A DNA stretch of 64,000 nucleotides, from contig NC_135570.1 of the NCBI RefSeq assembly GCF_964340395.1, forward strand, positions 6,137,822-6,201,821. The letters run 5' to 3'. The translations under genes and the position numbers were made by a program. A model generated the notes under the pieces. The model had not been told where the DNA came from and did no database searches. It worked only from the letters and a program-made list of their open reading frames with translations. Source of the stretch: Glandiceps talaboti (taxonomy: Eukaryota > Hemichordata > Enteropneusta > Spengelidae). Positions 7,885 through 20,546 of this stretch are shown in pieces. Numbering within the stretch: the first letter of the stretch is position 1; the number at the start of each line of letters is the position of its first letter.

Positions 7885-10350
7885 CTTAAAGATAAGCAGA
7901 CAACCACCTTTGTGTAGCAATGAATGGCATGTCAGGAAAGGGAAAACACAAACAACGCAAGATTAGTGGAAGAAGCAATGTAAATATGAAGTTTCTATAC
8001 TACAACACTTGTAACTCATCTTTATGCAGATTAAATAGAAGTAAAATTTGTCACATGTTTATAGATGATGCAAAATCACAACCAATAATTGGCATGACAC
8101 CTTGGTTGAATACACCATACGGATTTATGTAAATTTGATATTTTCCTGACTTATATATGAATATTCATGTGACTTTTGTTACAAGTATTGGAGCACAGAA
8201 AAAACAATTTGAATGATAATGATGATATACATGTAATGACTAGCTGCATGATGATGTAGCAACCGATCAACCGTGCATGCATGGTTGGCCTACACTGGCC
8301 ACAGAGGGCGCTGTCACATGGCACCACCATTCACTAAGCAGCACATATTTTAGTATCTTTCTTGCGAGAACCAATCTTCCTATTACTATTAGCCTCCATC
8401 CATACATTTAATTTTGACAGATAAATGCTCACCATTTTGAAAAAGTTGAATGCAAGAGATTTGTAATCATTTAATTATGCAAATTGGAAATGTAGGGTAG
8501 GGTAGACTACTCTAGCCAACATATCCATTTCTCTACAAAGTACATGTACATATGTATGAAATAATTCAAATATAATTTCAGATTAAATTTCAGAATTCCA
8601 ATTATTTTATCTTACACTCCCTGTACATGTAAGGTATTGCAATTTATGTACAATATCCTTTTCAGATTTGAAATTTTTAAAAGGTCTAAATTGTATGACC
8701 TTTCTTTATAGATCCAAAACAGTATTTTCAAATTGTCTTGTCAAAGTATTGCCATTATTTAGCTTTAAGATAAACCCTGAATAATGAGATATTTTCGATC
8801 TATTGCAATATAATGAAAAAATAATGTGGATTTTTTTTGGAAATCAAATATAAAACTGGCCACTCATATGACTTTAACTGCAACATGCGATGTTTGTATA
8901 TCATGCATATTGAATCCGGCTGATGAATTTTTGTAATCGATTTTTGCATGGAAAATAAAATGCAGAATTGATCGTCCTTTCAATGAATATGAATGAATGT
9001 AGTTATTTGCAGGAAACTTACAAGACAGCGATAAAACCTGTGAATATCAGTAAGTTTAGTAATGAATTTACACATGATTGTTGTTAAATTGTACATACAT
9101 GTGCTAGAGCATAGGATATGACATATAAAGCGATACATAAATTCTGTACATTACATTTGTAGAACATACATGATAGACATACCTAAAATATGCACAAATC
9201 TTGTTTAGATCAAAAATTTTCACAAAACATTTTTTCTGCATTAGTATATTTTCAAGTGTTACATTTTCCTCTTGTTTATTTTTATGATAATAAACAGATC
9301 CATTCCTAATACCCTTGCTGGGTGTACAAGCAATCCTTGAAATTCAAAAAATATATACAGAGAACTACATGCATAAAGCTAACGCATGTGAGTTCTCACT
9401 GCCGATAACATACATGTACATATACGTAGCCAGGTGTTGAGTCTTTTACCAAGTCCTACATGTAGCTGAATTATTAATGTTACAAACATCTGACAACAAA
9501 CTCAGTTAACCAGAACGGTTGTACTTTGATGAATATTATTTCATTCATTTTAAATCTAGCAATAATTTCCTTCTCGTGGAAGTTCAAAAACATGTTTTCA
9601 TAGACAGAGATACATGTAACACTTGAAATACTATGTACAGTGATAATTTGTTTATGTGAATGTGTGCGTGTGTGTACAATGTGTGTGTGATGGGGTACAA
9701 AGATGTACATGTACATGTATATGGATTTGTACATTCAAATAATGTAATAGTATGCTGTCTGTACATGTACCTCAATATTGTTTCCAACCTTTACCACACT
9801 GATGGCAGAACTGATCATGGAAAAACATTGAATGATAATCCAATGTTGTGTAGATCATACAAAACACATTTTGACATAATCTTCTGGTGAAAATTTATGA
9901 CATGAACAAGCAATCTTGTTCAAACTTGTGCATACTTCTCTTTTCTACATGTATGTACATGATAATTTTCATGACATTGCAATTTTCATGCCAAAACTTT
10001 CTTTTGTATGTAAACAAAAAATCATCCAAACAAACATGTAGTTCTACCACAGATGCTTTAAAGGTATGAAAAGTTAACACTGAAATTGTGAATACAGTCA
10101 CATCTCCAAGTTCTGTAATGTTGCCCATGTGTACAACTTGTCCCATAGTCATTTCAATGAAAACTGACATTTGTCTTTCAGGCCACTCTCAATGTTATGA
10201 TAAAATGCATATATCAACTGGTGGGCAGGAGAAGGAAATGTTGTTGTTTTTTAAAAATGCATGTAATGTTTGATGGGCAGGAAGAAGGTTAGATGCTTAA
10301 TTGTTTTTCCAGCTCGACACATCTTTAAACATGTGAATTTCAAATCATTA
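7885..10350. other. No gene recognised
   Basis: AT-rich sequence with scattered ACATGTA palindromes (for example 9705-9720) and no array or transposon recognised. A 59-codon minus-strand frame at 8151-8330 is noted under rejected items. Confidence 0.5.
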
Positions 10351-10570
10351 CCAGAAAAGTTTACTGAAAGTGATATTTCAATATTTCAATACTTCATAAT
10401 TGAAAGATACATGTTGAGTATAACAACATATATATAGAAATTACTTATCTGATGCATACAAACATGAATCACTGACAAGTTTATTGAAACTGATATTTCA
10501 ATATTTCATAATTGAAAGATATGTATTGAATATAGTAACATATACAGAATTATTTATCTGGTAGGTATAT
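10351..10570. repeat. Tandem duplication, about 110-120 bp, two copies
   Basis: Copies start near 10354 and 10474. They share AAGTTTA.TGAAA.TGATAT, TTCATAATTGAAAGATA, AACATATA and TTATCTG. Confidence 0.8.
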
Positions 10571-10717
10571 TAATATTATGATAATGTCATACAGAAAAAA
10601 AAGGCTATTAAAATGTTTACTAGTCCCATCCATCATGACAATGGATGATATTGTATCTCATTATGTTAACACCTTGGGAACATATGTTCATTTATTTACA
10701 TCATTGTTTGAAATCGG

Positions 10718-10746
10718 TGGCCTTTGATCTTAATGACCTTTGACCT
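10718..10746. promoter_or_regulatory. Perfect DR1 nuclear-receptor-type site with a diverged second DR1
   Basis: TGACCTTTGACCT at 10734-10746 is the exact reverse complement of the DR1 consensus AGGTCAAAGGTCA bound by HNF4/RXR-type receptors. A diverged version, TGGCCTTTGATCT, lies 16 bp upstream at 10718-10730. Function is inferred; the site could also occur by chance. Confidence 0.3.
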
Positions 10747-12600
10747 GCATATCACATGATCAGCGTATCTTTTCTAATTCCCTTGTCATATTTAATATAT
10801 TCAATACTGTAGGAACGGGATAACATATGGGGCAAGTGTGTATACAAATTACAATACTCAGGTGCAGGACAGAATACACCCTATAAATATAATTCCATTA
10901 ATGCCGTTGTTATTAGAGCACATCTAAGCGGTTCAGCTGGGTACATAGTTGCAACGGTTAATTAATTAGTCACTAACATGCATAGATTTGATGACACTGC
11001 TATAACTGATTTCAGGTAAAATACACACATATAATAATGAAAACATACATAATGTAAATATCTAAATAAATTATAACTAATCAGTGACTTTCTGGAAATC
11101 TCACCATTTTCGTGCTGACACAACAAAAAATTACATTATATGTTAAATAAATTTTAAATAAATTTTAAAATGATGGTGTATGTTGTACTGATACTGTTCA
11201 GAAGCCAGTGGTTTTAAAATGATGAAAACCGGTTGCAAGAATGATATCAATAAACAAAATTTCAATCATTTTAATGCTATGCAGTGACTCTAAATTCAAT
11301 CATTCTTTTCTATACTGTGTAACCCAATATATTGAAATATCATTTATGTTTAATTTTTTTCTCTTCAAATACACAAATGTAGTCTGTAATACATTGTACT
11401 TTTATAATGGAAATATTTTTTTATTATCTTCTCTGACATTTTTCATCTTTTTTCTGTTTCACTATCAAAAGGTCCTGCATGATTACACGTTGCGTTTACA
11501 AGGAGACACCAAAAATGTACATAAAAACGCAAGAATTTGAAAATGCTGCTAAAAGAGGATAGTTTTCAAAATGCTCAATTTTCATTCAAAGACAATGTCT
11601 ATATATATTAACGTACAGAATGGAAAGATTCAAAAAGTGAGTCACGTAAACGACAGAAAAAGGAACAATTCTGAAATGTACATATTTGACCTCAGGAATA
11701 ACCCAGACGTACTTACAAAACTGCTAAACCGCTATATTATGTTTGTGTATGTGCTGTAGCAGCATTTTCCATTTATTCTGTCTTCTGTGTCTCCATATAA
11801 ATGATCGAAAATGTCTGTCAGTCTACTGCATGAAAACGAATTAATTTGAAAACAAATTTTTTTTATTTTTAGCATTTTTAACTGAACACATTGTCATGTG
11901 AATACAGCCTTTACTCTCCATGTTTCATTACATTGGATGCATATATCTCTTTACTCTATCTCCACCTACAGGTTACATTGTAAAACAGCAGTCCTGTGTG
12001 ATTGAATAAATCTACACTTGAAATTTAGACACGTCGTAGAATTCAGAAACACTTTCTGATTGTTAAATACAATATCAGGTGCAAGTGCAGGCAATACATG
12101 TATACTAAATGTACAATACAAATACAAACAAGTTACTAATAACAAAAGTGCATAATCGCAGTTTAAATTTTCCAGTTAAATGATATTTATGACCACCCTA
12201 ATAGAGTTTTATCTCAGTTACTGAGAACTTTAAACTTATAGGAGTTAAGATTTATGTTTTATTTAACAAGTCCCAATGATATATGTTCTGATAAATGTAA
12301 ATCCTGGATATTAAATGAAGACGAAATTTATCAATTTGATGTGATCACCTGATCACTTGGATAACTCTCAAAGTAGCTGAGTCGGATATTCATCAAAAAA
12401 AGCCGAATCTTCAGATGAGACACAATGTCTCGTGTGAGTTCAACCAGATGAGTCGTTAATTGTAACAAAGTACAACTGAGAAAAATTCATAAGTGGACAC
12501 TAAAACCATAATTGCTACTCATCACAAAATTAAACAATTTTATCAGTTTTAAAATAAATCACTCATATTTTGCTTGAGTGACAAGCAACTTTTTGTGATT
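10747..12600. other. No gene recognised
   Basis: AT-rich with homopolymer and short direct repeats (for example ATAAATTTTAAATAAA near 11150). No exon, array or element could be supported. Confidence 0.5.
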
Positions 12601-12820
12601 TTCCCCAACATTTTTCTTCATTCAGCCAAGGAAAATATGAGTGACCTAAGGGGCGTTGCCACTACAAGTCACTAGTCAGTAGTGACAAAACCCTTATGTC
12701 ACAAGTATTTTCCAGCTGGATGAAGAAAAAATAACCAGCACCAGTAATATAACAAAACAACAGGGAAGGTAATGGCAATTTCAAGCACAGCAGAAATATT
12801 GATGTAGACACGCTTAGGAA
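12601..12820. mobile_element. Foldback repeat family 'CCTAAGGGG', copy 1
   Basis: A hairpin at about 12603-12732. The left arm reads TTCTTCATTCAGCCAAGGAA then GAGTGACCTAAGGGG. The right arm reads CCCTTATGTCACAAG then TTTTCCAGCTGGATGAAGAA. It is followed by a tail (ATAACCAGCACCA, AATGGCAATTT, CACAGCA, GTAGACACGC) shared with the copy at 29.55 kb. Confidence 0.75.
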
Positions 12821-13882
12821 TCATGAATATTCATTGTGCATCTAATGAATAATAATGTCTGCTAAGATCCATCATTCAATGGTGCATCACTGAAAGAACA
12901 ACAGAGGTGAAAAAAAAGTTTCAATTTGTTTCTTGGCAACCAAGTGAATATTATGCGGTGAAATCATGAAATGACTCTCCAGAACTCACAGTTAATGAAA
13001 ATACCTTTATTTCCTGAAGAAATGTCCCCTCTAAGTCTGAAACATGTATTCAAGTCCTAAAAGTATCTGTGACATGACTCTGAAATTGACTGTCTGTGTT
13101 TTTATTGAAGACAAAAATTAGGCTTTCCTACATGTAGTTCCCTACACAGCATATCATTTGATTCCAAGCTATGATTAAGATTGAATAATACATCTGAACA
13201 GCATAAAAACTTGACATCTTCCTCTCGTAGATAAAAAGAGTTTAAAAACCTTACGAAAAAACACCAATTAGAAAATAAACATAACTTAGGACTTGTATAA
13301 GTATGATTAGTTGTAGGGATATAGTTCAATTATTTCAAAGCCTAGTTTTCTACAAAGTCCATCTCTAAATGGTTGTGTCACATGTATAGATTAGCTTACT
13401 GTGTTTCCATGGCAACCGACTGGATACTCTGCATTCATACTCATGTCAGTGAAAGGATTTCTTTGTAGAGTTCCGATCCTGTTTCAATTGAGATACCCGA
13501 GACATACATCTCTCAAAATTAAAACCTCAGAGATTTCTTTGCCTTTCACTGTACCTTGTAATTTCATTCTAACTTTGATAGTATTCCTTCGCCCTTATTC
13601 TCACAAAGAAGCACACAGTGCAAAATACAAGGCATATGAATATTTATATATTCAAAATAAATCATTTCGTAATTTGAATATCAGGACAGCACTCATTTAC
13701 ATGTCTCTTCAAATCTTCAAATCTTCAAACACTAAATTTAACAGCTACAATGTACCATTTCAGGTATCAATTTCTTCCTTTATGTTTGGAACAAAAGTCA
13801 CCTTGTTAATTTGTAGCAAGTATGTACATACAAATGCAAATTAGTAAATATTTGCATTACATTCTCCACTATGTAAGTGAAT

Positions 13883-14048
13883 GCCCATTTTGTGAATTTC
13901 CTGCAAGGGTTTGTAGGAAAACCACTGGTGATGACATCATTTTTACTGCAATCTCTGCCTCAATTGAGGGGGGGGGGGGGGGGGGTAAATGTGATGTCAT
14001 CACCTGAGGTCTTCCCGCAAACCTTTGCAGGAAATTATGAAAATGGAC
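13883..14048. mobile_element. MITE-like inverted-repeat element with central poly-G
   Basis: Arms of about 60 bp: CCATTTTGTGAATTTCCTGC then GGTGATGACATCA on the left, and TGATGTCATCACC then GCAGGAAATTATGAAAATGG on the right. An uninterrupted G tract (about 13968-13985) lies in the loop. No target-site duplication was recognised. Confidence 0.75.
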
Positions 14049-14500
14049 ACATCTATGTGCAGTAGGGCTTCTTGACAAGATTCCAAAGGTGAGTAATTTA
14101 CAGAGGTACTATTTTATTGCCCACAATCATACATCTACGTGTATGTATTAAGTAGACAGAAGTAATCAATAAGTGTACTAAAGGCAGAAATAAGTCTGAC
14201 TGGACGTTTCTTTTAGGATACCTTTGTCACATTAAAGCCTAAACAAGTGTTTTCCATCACTTTGGATTCTTCACAAACCTAAAACCATTAATTCATACAC
14301 CAAGATATTTACATCAATTCATTAACCCAACACTGACTTTGTCGTCATGCTACGAAAGTTACACTGCACAAGATGGAAGTGTTGATGAAATATAAATAAT
14401 GGTTCATATAATCTATAATTCATCAGTAGCCTTTCCATTGACTAATTATTTATGAAATCACAGTCTGGAAAATTATAACATAGGACCCAAGCCAGTCAGT

Positions 14501-14703
14501 ACCCCCCCCCCTCCCTCCCCCCTCCCCCACCACCACCACAACCACCACCATCACAACAACAACCAGTCTCTCCATATCCCCTTACCTCCCCCTCTCCATA
14601 TCCCCTTACCTCCCCCTCTCCATATCCCCTTACCTCCCCCTCTCCATATCCCCTTACCTCCCCCTCTCCATATCCCCTTACCTCCCCCTCTCCATACCCC
14701 TTC
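14501..14703. repeat. C-rich tract plus 24-bp minisatellite
   Basis: Poly-C/CCT and CCA-rich sequence (14503-14550), then about 5.5 units of CCATATCCCCTTACCTCCCC plus CTCT (14572-14703). The minus-strand frame reading GYGEGEVR repeats is a by-product of the 24-bp period. Confidence 0.95.
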
Positions 14704-15075
14704 AAAGTACAAAATGTACATGTAACTGCTTCAATCTTTCACTTTCTTGAGTACACAGTGGACACAAAATAGTTTACACAAGCATCAAATGACAGAACTA
14801 TTTTTTAGCCAAAGGCATACTAAAGTAAAACCTGTATGGAATACATTCTTTTATCCTGGATGCAATCATGGCTCAATAATGCTAACAATATCACTATTCC
14901 CATATAAAATATTTCCTACTTTTTATCCACCACTCCAGAGTTACATTGTCATCTCAGTAAGCCTTACAGTTATTTTGTAACAGAATAACAAGAGACTCCT
15001 ACTAATAGGAAGTCATGCCTGGACCTACAAAAAACTCATCATGTTTATTTTATCATTTGTAAAATGTATCATGTG

Positions 15076-15364
15076 AAAGTTAAAACCAAGCAATTGTTCA
15101 CTATGTTGTAGCAACACTTTGTATACCCATTCCACATCCTGTTATTACAGTTACCATGTATATTTGAGTTATTATCAATATTTATCAAGGATGATGCACA
15201 ATAAAGTAAACTCCATATCATAGAAAATATAATATCTCAACATGACTATCACTTTTTCCATTCTTGATAGATATTGATAATAACTCAAATATCTATGGTA
15301 ACTGTAATAACAGGTAGTGTTGCTACAACATACATGTCGTGAACAATTGCTTGGTTTTAACTTT
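15076..15364. mobile_element. Palindromic MITE-like element, arms about 105 bp
   Basis: The left arm runs AGTTAAAACCAAGCAATTG, then TGTTGTAGCAACACT, CCTGTTATTACAGTTACCAT and TTGAGTTATTATCAATAT. The right arm (about 15265-15364) mirrors it. The loop of about 70 bp is unrelated. Clear target-site duplications were not seen and there is no coding capacity. Confidence 0.8.
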
Positions 15365-16900
15365 TAGGGCATACAAGGAGTAAAAAAAATTTGTTCAAAC
15401 TAAAAGAACGATCTATAAAAAAGATACCCTTAAGTGCAAAATCATACAAGAAAGACAACAGATTGAAAGCGTTTAACCATACTTCAAAATGTATATAATG
15501 ATTTTGTCATTCCATATAAAAGTACATTGACTGAATGCAACCAATCATTTCAGACGGGTACAAAAACAGCTTTAAATCTTTTGACTTGTTTCGCAACTCA
15601 GCAAGCTTTTTCAAGTTTGATTTTTAACTTTTTTGTGCAGAGTGATTTTCACCTACTGATGTTCATCTTTATTTTTATGTTAGATGCATGTGCCAATAGT
15701 CACAGTACACTGCAAAAGAAGAGCAAGCACATCATTGTGAACCATATATTTTGTTGCATTAGCATAAATATGTGACTGGCTTATAAGAACAAGCACGCAT
15801 GTCTCTGGTGAAAATATGAAGTTCATAATTTAATTTCAGATTTGCAGTTCATAATTCAATAAATCTGTTCATCATGGAAGTGTAAAAAGTAAATAAGATT
15901 AAGAAGACATATCTCAGTTGATTTCAAGGATAAAATTCCACTTAAACTTCAGTCCATTCCCAAAAAAACAAATTTTGTTTCTATGCATGTGTGCCACTAG
16001 AGACAATCCCTTTGAAAAAAACACCTGGTGCCTACAACACTGACAATTTGATCCTAAATGGCTGCATTACTTGAGTTGAGTACATTGAGGTTTATTCTTT
16101 CATTGATGGATGCCATGTATTGTACTACGCTATCTTAGTTTGCCCTAAATCAAATAAAACTGAGAAAATGACTAAAGTGACTTCTTTCTCCTTTTATAAA
16201 TCAATCATACAGGCTCAAGGGAAATACAAATTTAATCAACATTATTTGCCATACATTAACGTGATTATGATAATTCCTCATACACATCTAACCTTGAGGA
16301 AAAACTATACCAATGCTCTTCTTACATACATTAATGATATTTTCTCACCTTAAAACCATCTGAAAATGTATTGATATAAAACATTTCTCCCATAATTCAA
16401 TAGCATCTGTTCAGAATTCTTGATTTAATATAATTGTAAAATATTTGGGTAAATATTTGATAAATTAAAACAGCTGAATATGTGAATGAAATTAAGAGGC
16501 CCTCATATTTCTAATACTAGTAACAGCTATATCATTTTGAAATTAGAACACTTGTTATTGGTTTTGAAAGGCAATCTGTCTATATTGTACTTGATGAATG
16601 TGGTAGGCTCTACGCTATTATTACATGTAGAGTATCAAATGAAATACTGCAGATTTTAGATGTTGTACAAAGTGACTTCATATCATTCTCTTATATTTTA
16701 AGATCAGGACTAGAAACTGCAAAGGTCGATATTTTATTTTCATATTTATTAACTGACATTATGTATAGTACATAAAACACATTTAGGAAAGTGTCGTGAT
16801 GTCGCTTCAAAACAACAATATTTAAAATTGTATGAAAAGACAATAACCATGATTAAAATGATTTAATGACAAGTACAAAAGAGTTGCAACAATCAAAACT
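15365..16900. other. No gene recognised
   Basis: AT-rich sequence. Open frames near 15527-15775 and 16120-16353 on the plus strand have no recognisable domain or splice context. Confidence 0.5.
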
Positions 16901-17110
16901 GCATTAGCTGCTACTGGAACGATTTTTTAAAACTGTTTTGTGAGATATAATGACTTACTTATAATATCACACACCCTGCAGTATTGAATCACCTGCAGGT
17001 ATATGTGTTTGTGTAGCTGTACACACAATATGGTACAATAAATCCAATCAAATTAATCAAATTGATTTTTGGGTCCACACCCTAAAATCAGCGCCCCCAA
17101 CGTGATAATA
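16901..17110 (+). repeat. Dispersed repeat family 'TTTTTGGGT', copy 1
   Basis: Shares with 27441-27630, in the same order: AGCTGC.ACTGGAA, a T-rich run, AATCACCTG, GTAGCTGTA, ATATGGTACAATAAAT, ATTGATTTTTGGGT and CACACCC. Type unknown. Confidence 0.7.
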
Positions 17111-20100
17111 ATGATGTCATCTCACAGCAGGCAAATTTAAGAACCCAAGAAGAATTTGCACCTGTCCAACTGTCTGGCCAGGGCTTCAGTATAAGTAACG
17201 GCAAAGGCTACGATTGTTGAAAACGGCAGACAACTTGACTCTATGCTATGTACTGTTCACAATTATTCAGTGCATACACATCTGAAATATGTACAGTAGT
17301 TGCATTTTGTGTTTGTTATATTGATGACTTTCAAGTTTTTTTCCTACTTAAATGCAATTTCCATTACTCTTGACAACAGAAGAAAAAAAAATTAATTTTC
17401 ATTGACTTAATAACAAAACAAGGGTAGACTCTAGGACTATAGGAGCACCTTAAGTGTAATCCACTGTTCAAAATACACTCATTCTATTTCTCACTACATT
17501 GATACATGTAAAACGAGAAAATTAAATCTTCATAACATGTAAGTTGTAACATTGGCCACATTAAGAGCCTTGAGGCAGCGTTCATTTTCCAATCATTCCC
17601 TTGCGACAAGCATAAAAAGACTAGTACTCCCAAATGGACTGGTACTTTCTAAATGTTATTTTCCAGTACCTCTTATAAATACAACCCTTTGCTCCTCAAT
17701 GAGCTCACCATAAAACAGGTGATAATTTTAACTCAAAAGATGTCAAATGATGGCACGCATACTAATGAGCTGAGTACTTTTTAAAACATAACTTCATCAG
17801 TTCTCTATACATTTCTGTCTTTTGGGAAAATGATACTTCAGAAAGGGATAAATCAGTTGATTTAATTCACAGTATGTCTAGTTATAATGCCATATATGTA
17901 TAAAATGGGGTGTTTGCCTGACAGCAAATTCAATAACACTAAATAATACATTCACACTGTGGCTATGACCGATGTGCTGATTTTGCACAAATGTTCAGTC
18001 GCATGTGTAAGCTTCTTAGGTACTATACCAGAGTTATATGTGAGTATTATACACTAGTCAGGAATATTTCCCAATCAGTATAAAGGTTTACTGGGATACA
18101 ATGGACTTTCTGTAGCTGTACTCTTCAAACACGTGTATTGAAAAACTGTCCTGTGCAATCTATGTCCAACTCGTGGCTTTTTAGTACATGTAGGGTTTTG
18201 AGAGCAGAAATACCAGTTTCCACATGTGAAATATGTCATAGTTATGTACATAAGAACATTCAAAGGTCATTTATCCACAAAAATTTATCCCAATTGAGAT
18301 AAACGTTATCCCGATTGGGATCTGATTGGGAGATATTCGTGACTGTATACATGTACAGCAGTGTATCATAAAAAAGGCCTAATATATGACTTGCCACTGT
18401 TTGCAGCAGGTGCTCAGTTTGATATGCTTTCATTTGATTTGATCTGATTCTAATGTCCCAAATGGACACTTCAGTTTGGTGGATGATTCTAAAATACATG
18501 TATCTACCAAATATTGGAAAGAGTGATATTTAGTGGTTAAAATAAATATTTAGATATCATGCCCTTGAATGAATATGTACAAATACCATCAAATTACTAC
18601 AAACGTATTGCTGATACGGCTACATTGGATATTCCTAACTTATAAAGAGACTTCTATAGTTCTACCCAGAATTTTGCAATCAGCTATTTTAAGTTAAAAT
18701 TTGTCTCCCTCACTCATTTAAAAACAGAAATGGTTGAAACAACATAGTTGGAATTACAAAACAGGTAACAATTACATGCATGAATTCCAGTACTAATGGT
18801 TCCACACCAAAATTATCGAACAATGTATGAAAATTTACATGTAGTATGCAAATTTTTACCTGATATCCTACTCTGTTACCTGGGTTACCAAAGGTTATAC
18901 AGTGATACAAACCCCTTATAATGTATTTTTGAATGTAGAAAGTTGCTACAAAAATTTTGACGATCAATTTTGTTGTGAATCTCCGAAATATTCTGGCAAC
19001 AAGAAAGAAGTGTTGATTTTTTTTATAAATCTCTAATAAATATGAATATAGTCATAACAAAACTAATAATTCTGTAACAAAGCTCTGAGATGTGTGGATA
19101 TGCATCACTCCAGTAATTTTAGCTGTGGTGTTAATAACCCATTCACAATAAATAAAAGTGATTGACAAGTTTAATAATATCCAGCTTGCTATCAAGTCAG
19201 TGGCTACCTTTACTAAATAGTTCTATTATCAAATCATATGCAATTTTTTCTGCACAGTTATCGAAATCAGTACGACAACAATGTATAAGGCTGTGAAAGA
19301 GACAGGTGATAATGATGTGTACCGATTTTCTTGAATTGAATTGAAATATTTCCTATGGAATTGCCAATACATCATTATATTCATGGCACGCCATACATGT
19401 ACTGTGACCAACATATTTCATGACTAACCCTCATATTTATAAAAAGTTTTAGAAATTTGCTTTTCATCGTAACATGTTAAAGCGATGGGTAAGTCAGTCG
19501 GTTAGAAATATATAAAAAACAAGTCTTCATAGAAGATACAGCAACCCCCACCCCTCAAATACTTTACTTCTATGTGACTAAATGGAGACATTACTTAAAA
19601 GAACTTTTATGGAAAAATATTTACTAAAAAGTGTCTGATATGCAACAAATAGCTAGATTTCAACAATTTCCCATGAAGGTCAAAGGTTATGGTCGCGAAA
19701 GAAAGTGTACATGGAACAATATGGGATAGACACTGGAATGGAGTCTCGATGTATTAAATTGTTGATCGTTCTTGACAATTATGATCACAGTAAACAGTGA
19801 TATGAGCCTCAAAAGTAATAATGCAGGCGTACCTCTTGTTACTTGTTCGGATGGGGAGACTAAAAGTATGTGTGTACATTTTGGTGATGCCTTCAATTCA
19901 TAATTGTACACAATACATGTATATACATGTATGTATGTTTTAATTGCTTTTCCACGCCTCTAGCACATACACAACCAATGAATGTTATTGAACTGTCTGG
20001 ATGCCTTTAGCAATAACAACTAAAGTTAGAAGGGAACCATTTGTTTTCTCAATTAAAGGTACCACTTTTCAGTGACCAGACACACTCCCCTGTGATGTTG

Positions 20101-20319
20101 CCATATTACTATCAGTGATATGGCTAATTTTTTCTCATCCAGCCATAGACAAATCAATTTTTAAAATCATTTTGTTGGATCAAGAAATTTAGGGTTAGCT
20201 GGGTCATGAGAAACATATGGTTCAGCACAGCTGTATTTCCTGACTAAATAACAATGTAGGGACTGTCCAACCTCATAATGGCCCGCAGAGACTAGCTTTG
20301 TTCCCTTTCACAGGTTGTC
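17111..20319. other. No gene recognised
   Basis: About 3.2 kb of AT-rich sequence without a recognised exon, array or element. A half-conserved DR1-like AGGTCAAAGGTTA lies at 19678-19690. Confidence 0.5.
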
Positions 20320-20546
20320 TGTACTGTAGAACAGGACAGAGTTTCTTCAAGGGAACACATACATGTAGCAGTGTGGATTCCAAGCTACAAATAGCCATGC
20401 TATACTGTAGAACAGGACAGTATGGATTCCAGGCTACAAATAGCCATGCTATACTATAGAACTGGACAGTATGGATTCCAGGCTACAAATAGCCATGCCA
20501 AACTGTACAACATGACAGTATGGATTCAAGGTTACAAACAGTCATG
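20320..20546. repeat. Tandem repeat, about 49-bp unit, four to five copies
   Basis: Units read ACTGTAGAACAGGACAGTAT, GGATTCCAGGCTACAAATAG, CCATGCTAT. The first copy is interrupted by about 30 bp. Confidence 0.9.

Noticed and set aside
7645-7920. 91-codon minus-strand frame overlapping the candidate exon upstream of S1
   Set aside because: It begins at a non-ATG codon and reads through a strong donor. Only the 39-nt piece with splice signals is worth keeping.
8299-8315. CTCF-like word GGCCACAGAGGGCGCTG
   Set aside because: One base short of the usual spacing between CCAC and GGGCGC. AGAGGGCGCT also occurs commonly in dispersed invertebrate repeats.
8151-8330. 59-codon minus-strand frame starting MVVPCDSALCGQ, which recalls the VPCDS before S0 in vertebrate Slo1
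   Set aside because: The match is five residues only. The expected WW..FL S0 helix does not follow, no good donor is present, and fly-type Slo proteins lack that N-terminal word.
13401-13844. 147-codon plus-strand frame
   Set aside because: No domain, membrane pattern or splice support. Composition follows the local AT-rich DNA.
14496-14705. Minus-strand frame with GYGEGEVR repeats
   Set aside because: A by-product of a 24-bp minisatellite whose period is a multiple of three.
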